The translations under genes and the position numbers were made by a program. Positions 24,347 to 31,419 of a stretch of 36,167 nucleotides of DNA are shown piece by piece. Under the pieces are notes generated by a model. That model was not told where the DNA came from. It saw only the letters and a program-made list of their open reading frames with translations, and ran no database searches. Each line of letters starts with the position of its first letter. Position 1 is the first letter of the stretch. The stretch spans positions 1 to 36,167 of the forward strand of contig JAGYKK010000028.1 in NCBI GenBank assembly GCA_018401645.1. Direction: 5' to 3'. The DNA comes from Mycobacterium sp. (GTDB lineage Bacteria > Actinomycetota > Actinomycetes > Mycobacteriales > Mycobacteriaceae).

Positions 24347-25142
24347 GACGGTGCCAGTGAACGGCCCCCGGCCGCCCATCCCGATCCAGCGGGAGCGGCG
24401 TGCTGTGGCGCGCGGTTCGAGCCGGGTGTGGCGGTTCGCGGCGTCGCCGACACGCTTCGTATCCGAAGAACAAGTGACTGGAAACGCACACCGAACGCCG
24501 CCATCTGTGGCGCCAATGGATTGGTCAACTGCATCAGGAGCACCGCACCGACGGTTGCCCGACGGCGGTTGCCGCGCCAGGTGGCCACCATCGCGGCGTG
24601 GTTGTCGCGGTGCTGCGAGACGGTGAGATCGAGATGGTCGCCCGGTTCCGGGACACGCACGAGGAAGTAGCCGCCGCCGCCGTCCGTCGCGGTGTCTCCC
24701 GGGGTTCGGGTGACCGGCACCGACCGCCGTCGCCGGCCGGAACCAGGTAGGCGATTCGCCCGCCGTCGACGTCCTGCACCTCGGCGATGACGAAGCGCAG
24801 TTCGCCGATGTCGTCATGGCACCAGAACAGGCTCAGTGGGGTGAAGGTGCGCCCGAGGACCCGTGGCATGAGCAGCGCGGTGACCCGGCCGCCGGGGAGT
24901 GACACCCCGTGCGTGGCCAGGAAGGTGTCCACCCGCTGCCGAAGGGAGTCGCCGGGACGTCCGTCGAGATGATCGACTCCCTCGAAACGGGCGAACGGGC
25001 GGAGCCAGCGCGGTAGCTGCGGCAGATCGTCGATGTCGACGTACCAGCTGTAGCTGCGATGCTCGGCGTAGTGCTGAATCGGCGATCGGTGCAGGTGGGC
25101 GACCCGGGTGGGGTATAGCGCAGAAGTCGACGCGATTTCCAT
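24343..25142 (-). pseudogene. DUF1365 protein (Rv0448c-like) with one frame break
   Basis: The frame from ATG 25142 gives the family start: SALYPTRVAHLHRSPIQHYA, EHRSYSWYVDIDDLPQLPRW, LGRTFTPLSLFWCHDDIG and FVIAEVQDVDGGRIAYLVPA. Near 24725 the family continues one base out of frame with YFLVRVPEPGDHLDLTVSQH, DNHAAMVATWRGNRRRATVG and LLMQLTNPLAPQMAAFG, ending at 24343. It is thus a single -1 break; the stretch normally containing a VSPF-like motif before the break is also short or missing. DUF1365 proteins neighbour lipid-modifying enzymes in sigK loci; here the ufaA1 and DUF1295 genes that separate it from sigK in M. tuberculosis (recalled) are absent. Confidence 0.72.
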
Positions 25143-25149
25143 GCCGGTG

Positions 25150-25176
25150 ATTCGGAGCGGGCCGCGCCGAGGATGG
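25150..25176 (-). promoter_or_regulatory. Candidate SigK-dependent promoter
   Basis: The minus strand carries CCATCC (25176-25171) and CCGAAT (25155-25150), both exact matches to the recalled mycobacterial SigK -35 and -10 hexamers, with a 15-base spacer (usual is about 16-17). The -10 ends 7 bases before ATG 25142, so the transcript would be leaderless. It heads DUF1365-sigK-rskA, consistent with SigK controlling itself. Confidence 0.6.
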
Positions 25177-25297
25177 GTCGGGTGTGTCGGCAATCACCCG
25201 CCAACAAATTTATCGGGGGGCGTTCATCGCGGCCATCCCGCCGCTGAACTTCACCGTCACGACCTAGCCGGACTGGGCCGTCAGCGCAGCAGCGCGG

Positions 25298-26119
25298 TCA
25301 GGCCGCGAACAGCACCAGCGAGCCCGCCATCACCATCATCCCCACCATCAGTCCGTAAATCGCGAGATGTGGCCGACCGTATTCCCTTGCGGCGGGCAAC
25401 AACTGGTCGAGCGAGATGAAGATCATGACGCCCGCGACTCCGGCGAAGATGATCGCAAAGGTCGTCTCGTCGATGAAGGGGCGCAGGATCAGATAGCCGA
25501 CGACCGCTCCCAGCGGCTCGGCGAGGCCACTGCTGAACGAATAGAGGAATGCCTTCGAGCGCTTCCCGGTGGCGTGGTAAATAGGCACGGAGATGGCGAT
25601 TCCCTCGGGGATGTTGTGGATAGCGATCGCGCCGGCGAGGGCCAGGCCCACTGCGGGATCCTCGAGCAGCACGAGGAAGGTGCCCAGACCCTCCGGGAAG
25701 TTGTGAAGGGCGACGGCCACCGCGACCAGGACGCCGACGCGCCGAAGACTCGCCCGGCGCGTGATCTCGGTGGGCCCGCCGGCGACGTCCATCAGCTCGA
25801 CGGAGATGCCCTCATGTGGATCGGAGAAACGGGCAACGACGCGGTCGATCGCGGCGATCAGGAGCATCCCGGCGAAGAACCCGATCGTGGCGATACTCAG
25901 CGCCCGAAGCTCGGACTCGCCGGCCAAGAGCAGCGATTGGCGAGCCTTGGGCAGGATCTCGACGAAGGACACGTAAATCATCACGCCGGCGCTGAATCCC
26001 AGCGCGAGCGAGAGCAGGGCGCGATTCGTGTGACGCGTGAAGAACGCGAAAGCGCTGCCGATTCCCGTGCACAATCCCGCCGCGAGGGTGACGAGAAAAG
26101 CGACAAGGACCGGCTCCAT
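25298..26119 (-). CDS. ZIP-family metal transporter (ZupT-like)
   Basis: Membrane transporter of 273 residues for divalent metals such as zinc. The paired metal-site helices are clear: VALHNFPEGLGTFLV and AIAIHNIPEGIAISVPIYHA. About eight hydrophobic segments surround them, with a cytoplasmic loop of about 40 residues (SDPHEGISVELMDVAGGPTE) between helices 3 and 4. I choose ATG 26119 (MEPVLVAFL...); a TTG at 26131 would add four residues. It stands alone on the minus strand between the sigK operon and the Rv0926c-like gene. With the ABC importer at 13627 this makes two candidate zinc-uptake systems in the window. Confidence 0.85.
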   Translation of the reverse strand: MEPVLVAFLVTLAAGLCTGIGSAFAFFTRHTNRALLSLALGFSAGVMIYVSFVEILPKARQSLLLAGESELRALSIATIGFFAGMLLIAAIDRVVARFSDPHEGISVELMDVAGGPTEITRRASLRRVGVLVAVAVALHNFPEGLGTFLVLLEDPAVGLALAGAIAIHNIPEGIAISVPIYHATGKRSKAFLYSFSSGLAEPLGAVVGYLILRPFIDETTFAIIFAGVAGVMIFISLDQLLPAAREYGRPHLAIYGLMVGMMVMAGSLVLFAA

Positions 26120-26251
26120 CGACTCGGTCAATTGCTGTTGTCGCCCCTACTGCGGCTGTTGTCGATCCGCGCGCTGCCGATTTCCATTGCCCAGATCATA
26201 TGGCCGCCGAATCGAGCGCCGACGTACCCGCCTCGGGTCTGGGGGGTGGGT

Positions 26252-27337
26252 CTACTGGACCTTTCGCCCCGCGTACAACCCCCTGCCGGTGATCAGCGGC
26301 AGGTCCAGCGTGGTCCGGATGCCCGGTTCAGCGGCGATCACGGCGGGGATCGCGTTGACGATCCGGGTGGCCGTGGCCAAGACGCCGGCGTGGTTGTGGT
26401 CGCCGTTGCGGCTGCTCAGGCAAATGTCCATGGCGTAATTCGGTTCTCCGGTGATCTCGATGCGGTAGTTGCCGCCCTCCTGCGCCGGTTGCGGCCACTC
26501 CGGGCATATGTCGTCGCTGAGTCGGGTGATGTGTTCCAGCACCACCGCCGGCGCGCCGTCGACCAGACCGATCACTTCGAAGCGCAGTGCGGCAACGGTG
26601 CCCGCCGGGATGTGGCCGGATGCGATGTCGAAGGCCTCGGGCGCGGGCACCCGAACGTAGGTCTCCTCGAGGCTGTCGAGTTCGATGTCCAGTCCGGCGG
26701 CGATCTGCCGCACCACCGAACCCCACCCGATGCTGAGCACACCGGGTTGCAGCAGCATCGGGATCTCGTCCATCGGCTTGCCGAAACCCATGACGTCGAA
26801 CATCACCGTCGCGCTGTCGTAGGTGGCGTAGTTGATGATCTCGATGCACCGCACCTGCTCGACGCTCTGGCAGGTGCCCGCCAGGGCCATCGGGAAAAGG
26901 TCATTGGCGAAGCCGGGATCGATCCCGTTGACGTACAGACTGGAGTTACCTTCGCGCGCCGCGTTCTCCAGCGGACTGATCATCTCGTCGGGGATGACCT
27001 TCCAGGGCCACTGCAGGAACACCGGTCCGCTGCCGACGACGTTGACGCCGGCGGCCAAGATGCGCCGATAGTCCTCAAGTGCCTCGACCAGACGGTTGTC
27101 GGCCATGGCGTTGTACACCGCACAGTCCGGGTTGGTAGCCAGCACCTCATCAAGGTCGTTGGTGGCTTTGACGCCGGTCGGCGTGTCCAGGCCGGCGAGT
27201 TCGGCGGCGTCCTTTCCCGCCTTGGCTGCCGAGGACACCCACACCGCGGTGAGTTCGTAGTCGGGATTGGCGATCAGCGACCGTAGGGCGTGGCCGCCGA
27301 CGTTTCCGGTGCCGATCTGTGCGACGCGGATTACCAT
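26252..27337 (-). CDS. Dihydrodipicolinate-reductase-like NAD(P) oxidoreductase (Rv0926c-like)
   Basis: Protein of 361 residues. The N-terminal Rossmann domain reads VIRVAQIGTGNVGGHALRSL; a middle segment has VYNAMADNRLVEALEDYRRI and AGVNVVGSGPVFLQWP, and the C-terminal part NAIPAVIAAEPGIRTTLDLP. It belongs to the mycobacterial family annotated as dihydrodipicolinate reductase-like, to which 2,4-diaminopentanoate dehydrogenase is related; its physiological substrate is unclear. It follows the SDR gene by 58 bases on the minus strand, the same pair as Rv0926c-Rv0927c of M. tuberculosis (recalled), so they are probably co-transcribed. Confidence 0.8.
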   Translation of the reverse strand: MVIRVAQIGTGNVGGHALRSLIANPDYELTAVWVSSAAKAGKDAAELAGLDTPTGVKATNDLDEVLATNPDCAVYNAMADNRLVEALEDYRRILAAGVNVVGSGPVFLQWPWKVIPDEMISPLENAAREGNSSLYVNGIDPGFANDLFPMALAGTCQSVEQVRCIEIINYATYDSATVMFDVMGFGKPMDEIPMLLQPGVLSIGWGSVVRQIAAGLDIELDSLEETYVRVPAPEAFDIASGHIPAGTVAALRFEVIGLVDGAPAVVLEHITRLSDDICPEWPQPAQEGGNYRIEITGEPNYAMDICLSSRNGDHNHAGVLATATRIVNAIPAVIAAEPGIRTTLDLPLITGRGLYAGRKVQ

Positions 27338-27395
27338 GGGGGCTCCTTCGGGGGTTGGGTTTTCAGGTTTCGGGGCTCGGGATTCTCGGACCGGC

Positions 27396-28187
27396 TCAGA
27401 GATCCGGGATGGGCAGATCGAGGTTGGGCATGATCAGGCCGCCGTCGACCTCGATGGTCTTACCGGTCAGGTAGTCGGCGGCTGGTGAGGCGAGGTAGAC
27501 GGCTGCGGCCGCGATGTCGATCGGGTCGCCAAGTCGGCGCATCGGGGTGGCCTTCTCCATGGGCTCGCGCAGGGCGTCGTTGGAGGCCACCACGTCCAGA
27601 GCTGAGGTCATGATGGAACCGGGCGCGATCGCGTTCACCCGGATCCGTGGACACAGGTCCAATGCGGTGAGCCGGGTGTACTGAGCCAGTGCGGCTTTCG
27701 CGGTGCTGTAGGCCGCGAAGCCCCGTCCCGCCGTGCGGCCCAATGTGGAGGTGATGTTGATGATGTTGCCGCCACCGGAGTGCTCAAGCATGAGGGGCAC
27801 CGCAGCCACCGTCAGCGCATGGGCGGTGAGCACGTTGAACGTGAACGCGTCTCGCATCTGCTTCACGCTGGTGGTGAGCAATGTGTTGGGCATGCTGCCG
27901 CCGACGTTATTGACGACGATGTCGAGTTTGCCGAATGCCTCGACCGCCTTACCGGCCAACTCGGCCGTGGCTTCGGGCTGGGCGAGGTCGGCGACGACGA
28001 TGTGCGCTCGTCGGCCGACCGCCTCGATCTGGGCCGCAACCGACTCCAGTTCGGATTTGGTGCGGGCCGCGATCAAGACGTCGGCCCCGGTTTCGGCGAA
28101 CGCCACCGCGATCGCGGCCCCGAGTCCTCGCCCGGCCCCGGTGACTACGGCCACTTGTCCGTCCAGACGGAATCTGTCCAGAATCAC
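27396..28187 (-). CDS. Short-chain dehydrogenase/reductase (Rv0927c-like)
   Basis: SDR of 263 residues. It has the cofactor motif [25 protein letters not shown], an active-site Ser in [10 protein letters not shown], the Tyr-Lys pair in [10 protein letters not shown], and PGSIMTS. The Arg in AARTK suggests NADP(H). The closing [19 protein letters not shown] is family-typical. The substrate is probably a lipid or sterol-like alcohol or ketone (inference). It heads a two-gene unit with the Rv0926c-like reductase. A loose KstR-type motif lies 76-89 bases upstream. Confidence 0.87.
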   Translation of the reverse strand: MILDRFRLDGQVAVVTGAGRGLGAAIAVAFAETGADVLIAARTKSELESVAAQIEAVGRRAHIVVADLAQPEATAELAGKAVEAFGKLDIVVNNVGGSMPNTLLTTSVKQMRDAFTFNVLTAHALTVAAVPLMLEHSGGGNIINITSTLGRTAGRGFAAYSTAKAALAQYTRLTALDLCPRIRVNAIAPGSIMTSALDVVASNDALREPMEKATPMRRLGDPIDIAAAAVYLASPAADYLTGKTIEVDGGLIMPNLDLPIPDL

Positions 28188-28262
28188 GTCGTCCCTCTTC
28201 CCTCGTCACGGACTACCGTAACAAGGTAGGCGGGTGCCCTGCGTCGAAATTTCGAACGTTTT

Positions 28263-28276
28263 TGTAACACGTTCTA
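28263..28276. promoter_or_regulatory. Possible KstR-type motif upstream of the SDR
   Basis: TGTAACACGTTCTA fits the recalled KstR pattern TNNAACNNGTTNNA exactly, but only its right half is the strong GTTCTA. It overlaps the Ku stop codon and lies 76-89 bases upstream of the SDR start. Weaker than the site at 34310. Confidence 0.3.
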
Positions 28277-29200
28277 CTTTTTGGCGGACACCTTTCGGGC
28301 GGGTGCTTTCCTAGCAGGTGCCTTCTTGACGGGTGCCTTCTTGACGGCAGCGACGGGATTCTTGGGGGCCGCCTTCGTGGCGGGCGTCCGGGGCGGGGCA
28401 TCGGAATCCTTGTTGGCCGATTGCTCGCGCGCCCGAACGGCGCCAACTTCGTCCAGTCCGTCCTCGGTTTCGTCCAGGCGGGCAGGCGCCTCAGCGGGGG
28501 CGAAGGCCTGCCCGCCGGCGAGCTTGGATTCGACGAGCACCTGCAGCTGTTCCTGGTAGGTGTCGGTGTACTGCTCGGGATGGAAGTCGCCGGTCATCGA
28601 CTCCACTACCTGCCCGGCCATCTTGAGTTCGGGGGCCCGGACTTCGACGTCTCCGCCGAGAGCCGGAAAGTGCGGCTCGCGGATCTCATCAGGCCACAGC
28701 AGTGTGTGCACCACCATCACTTTGCTCTTGCCGAAGTCCTTGATTCGCAGTGCAGCCAGCCGTGTCTTGCTGCGCAGCGCGAAATGCACGATAGCGACCC
28801 GATCCGTCGAGGCGAGCGCTTTGGCAAGCAGCACATAGGATTTCGATGACTTGCCGTCTGGTTCCAGAAAGTAGCTCTTGTCGTAGAGCAGTGGGTCAAT
28901 CTCGGCGGCAGGAACGAATTCCAGCACCGCGATTTCGTGACTGCGCTCCTCGGGCAGGGTGGCGATGTCCTCTTCGGTGATCACCACCGTCTGACCGTTG
29001 TCGGCTTCATAGGCTTTGGCGATATCGCGGTACTCGACCACGTCACCGCATTCGCCGCAGACGCGCTGATACTTGATGCGGCCATTATCGGTGGCGTGAA
29101 CCTGGTGGAACTTCAGGTCATGGTCCTCGGTGGCGCTGTAGACCTTTACCGGGACGTTGACCAGACCGAAGGCTACGGAGCCTTTCCAGATGGAACGCAT
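28274..29200 (-). CDS. ku: Non-homologous end-joining protein Ku
   Basis: DNA-end-binding homodimer protein of 308 residues, the first factor in bacterial NHEJ. The Ku core starts MRSIWKGSVAFGLVNVPVKV and includes IKYQRVCGECGDVVEYRDIA, YFLEPDGKSSKSYVLLAKAL and VVHTLLWPDEIREP. Beyond about residue 250 there is a Lys/Ala/Pro-rich tail (VKKAPVKKAPARKAPARKVS) longer than in M. tuberculosis Ku (273 residues, recalled); such tails can aid DNA binding or sliding. It is divergent from ligD, with a small secreted-protein gene in between. Confidence 0.92.
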   Translation of the reverse strand: MRSIWKGSVAFGLVNVPVKVYSATEDHDLKFHQVHATDNGRIKYQRVCGECGDVVEYRDIAKAYEADNGQTVVITEEDIATLPEERSHEIAVLEFVPAAEIDPLLYDKSYFLEPDGKSSKSYVLLAKALASTDRVAIVHFALRSKTRLAALRIKDFGKSKVMVVHTLLWPDEIREPHFPALGGDVEVRAPELKMAGQVVESMTGDFHPEQYTDTYQEQLQVLVESKLAGGQAFAPAEAPARLDETEDGLDEVGAVRAREQSANKDSDAPPRTPATKAAPKNPVAAVKKAPVKKAPARKAPARKVSAKK

Positions 29201-29231
29201 GGAATCAGTATGCCGTCGCGGTGCTGACCGG

Positions 29232-29477
29232 TCAGACCGCCGGAACCATTTCGGGGTTCAGGCCCAGGGGTATCTCGGGGTTGGCCCCCGGGGCGTCGTC
29301 GATGTAGACGCTGTTCGGTGCGGGCAGACATTCCCCGGGCTCTGGAACCTGACCAGCGGTGCAGTACGGCACCCAGTCGTTGGGATCCGCGGCCACGATC
29401 GGTGCGCCCACCGACGCGGTGACGGTCAGTATCAGCGCTGCGAACACCCGCGGGAGGGTTGTTGCCAGCCGAGTCAT
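29232..29477 (-). CDS. Small secreted protein
   Basis: 81 residues. A signal peptide (LPRVFAALILTVTASVGAPI, cleavage probably after VAA) is followed by a mature part of about 50 residues: DPNDWVPYCTAGQVPEPGEC, rich in Pro and with two Cys that could form a disulfide. The ending EIPLGLNPEMVPAV has no known motif. It lies between ku and ligD, 32 bases from the divergent ligD start. Function unknown; similar small Pro/Cys secreted proteins are common in mycobacteria. Confidence 0.65.
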   Translation of the reverse strand: MTRLATTLPRVFAALILTVTASVGAPIVAADPNDWVPYCTAGQVPEPGECLPAPNSVYIDDAPGANPEIPLGLNPEMVPAV

Positions 29478-29509
29478 TGTCCCAGCGTATCAGCGGGTAA
29501 TACGTTGGC

Positions 29510-31393
29510 GTGGTGATTGAAGTGTGGCCGCCGGAAGCGACGACGGGACCGTTTGTCAGGCTGACCAACCCGGACAAGGTGCTCTACCCGGCCACCGAAA
29601 GCGTCGGGGCCACGACCAAGGCTGACGTCTTCGGTTACTACACGACCATCGCCGAGGTGATGCTGCCGCACATCGCCGGCCGGCCGGCCACCCGCAAGCG
29701 CTGGCCCGACGGCGTCGAGAAACCATCGTTCTTCGAAAAGGACCTGCCCAAGCACGCGCCGGACTGGCTCACCCGAGGCGCACTGGTACACCGATCCGGG
29801 ACCGCCCACTACCCGATCATCGACAGCACGACGGCCCTGGCCTGGATCGCGCAGCAGGCGGCGCTGGAGATCCATGTGCCGCAATGGTGTTTCGGTCCCG
29901 ACGGAAAGCCCGGCCTCGCCAATCGACTGGTGTTCGACCTCGACCCGGGCGAGGGCGTGACCATGGCGCAACTGGGGGAGGTCGCCCACGCGGTGCGAGA
30001 CCTCGTTGACGACATCGGATTGTCGTTGTTCCCACTCACCAGCGGCAGTAAGGGCCTGCATCTGTATGCGCCGCTCGCCGATCCGGTCAGCCCCGGCAGT
30101 GCCGCGACCCTGGCCCATCGGGTGGCCCAGCAACTCGAGCAGTCGATGCCGGCCTTGGTGACCGCCACCATGACCAAGAGTCTGAGGGCGGGAAGGATCT
30201 TCCTGGACTGGAGCCAGAACAACGCCGCCAAGACCACCATCGCGCCGTATTCGTTGCGTGGCCGCGACATTCCCACCGTGGCCTCGCCGCGCACCTGGGA
30301 CGAGATCGGCGGTCCCGGTTTAACGCAGTTGCGCTACGACGAGGTGCTGGCCAGAGTCGAAAAGCACGGTGACCTGCTGGCGGGTCTGGATGCCGATATT
30401 GCGCGCAAAGCTGGACCCGCCACCATGCGCAGCACTGTGAACATCGCCACGGATCCCGGGCTACACCTGCCCGGCGTTGCGCCGATGCTGGCGACCCTGG
30501 GATCGGTCGATCGGCTGACGTCTGTCGAGTACGCATTCGAGGGTAAGTTCGACGGCTACCGCCTCCTGGTCGAGATCGACAATCACCGACTGCGACTGCA
30601 CTCCCGCAACAGTCGGGACGTGACCGCGGAATACCCGCAATTGCTGCCGCTGGCGACTGCGTTGGCCGACCACGATGTCATTCTCGACGGCGAAGTCGTC
30701 GCGCTCGACAAGCACGGCGTGCCGAACTTCAGTGAGATGCAGAACCGGGCGCGCGCCGCCCGAATCGAGTTCTGGGCATTTGACATCCTGGCCCTCGATG
30801 GCCGCTCTCTGCTGGGAGTCAGGTACCGCGATCGTCGGCGTCTGCTCGAGACCCTTTCCACCGGCACCGGTCTTGTCGTCCCCGCTCTGCTCGACGGCGA
30901 CGGCCCGCAAGCGCTGGCCTACTCCCGTACGAAGAAATGGGAAGGGGTAGTCGCCAAGAAATGGGACTCCATCTATCAGTCGGGCCGACGGTCATCGGCG
31001 TGGATCAAGGACAAGAACTGGAACACCCAGGAGGCAGTGATCGGCGGCTGGCGCAAAGGGGAAGGCGGCCGATCCAGCGGAATTGGTGCCCTGCTCCTCG
31101 GGATTCCCGAGGACGGCGGGCTGCGGTTCATCGGCCGGGTCGGGACCGGCTTCACGGAGAAGGATCTGGCCAGGCTCACGACGGTACTGGCGCCCCTGCG
31201 CACCGATGAATCGCCCTTCTTCCCAAAGCTTCCGCGCCCGGAGACCGTGGGTGTCACCTATGTTCGACCGGAACTTGTCGGCGAGGTGCGCTTTGGCGAG
31301 ATGACCGGCGAGGGCCGACTGCGTCACGCGAGTTGGCGGGGCCTCCGCCCAGAGAGGGCACCGGCCGAAGTCGTACTTGAGATCGGGGACTGA
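29510..31393 (+). CDS. ligD: LigD-type polymerase-ligase lacking the phosphoesterase domain
   Basis: NHEJ repair enzyme of 627 residues (759 in M. tuberculosis LigD, recalled). Residues about 10-290 are the primase-like polymerase domain: LTNPDKVLYPATES, ATRKRWPDGVEKPSFFEKDL, LVFDLDPGEGVTMAQ, FPLTSGSKGLHLYAPL. Residues about 320-627 are the ATP-dependent ligase: the catalytic Lys346 in FEGKFDGYRLLVE, LDGEVVALDKHG, EGVVAKKWDSIYQSGRRSSA and WRGLRPERAPAEVV. Between them are only about 30 residues (MRSTVNIATDPGLHLPG); the 3'-phosphoesterase domain with its HHARRLHYDFRLE-like motif is absent, and the frame is continuous. GTG 29510 or 29513 is the start. Confidence 0.88.
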   Translation: MVIEVWPPEATTGPFVRLTNPDKVLYPATESVGATTKADVFGYYTTIAEVMLPHIAGRPATRKRWPDGVEKPSFFEKDLPKHAPDWLTRGALVHRSGTAHYPIIDSTTALAWIAQQAALEIHVPQWCFGPDGKPGLANRLVFDLDPGEGVTMAQLGEVAHAVRDLVDDIGLSLFPLTSGSKGLHLYAPLADPVSPGSAATLAHRVAQQLEQSMPALVTATMTKSLRAGRIFLDWSQNNAAKTTIAPYSLRGRDIPTVASPRTWDEIGGPGLTQLRYDEVLARVEKHGDLLAGLDADIARKAGPATMRSTVNIATDPGLHLPGVAPMLATLGSVDRLTSVEYAFEGKFDGYRLLVEIDNHRLRLHSRNSRDVTAEYPQLLPLATALADHDVILDGEVVALDKHGVPNFSEMQNRARAARIEFWAFDILALDGRSLLGVRYRDRRRLLETLSTGTGLVVPALLDGDGPQALAYSRTKKWEGVVAKKWDSIYQSGRRSSAWIKDKNWNTQEAVIGGWRKGEGGRSSGIGALLLGIPEDGGLRFIGRVGTGFTEKDLARLTTVLAPLRTDESPFFPKLPRPETVGVTYVRPELVGEVRFGEMTGEGRLRHASWRGLRPERAPAEVVLEIGD

Positions 31394-31419
31394 GGCGCCA
31401 ACCATTTCGGATCGGAGAG

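Noticed and set aside
25367..27286. Open frame of 639 codons on the plus strand
   Set aside because: It runs antisense through the ZIP transporter and the Rv0926c-like gene, has charge-rich low-complexity sequence, and is a GC-rich third-position artefact.
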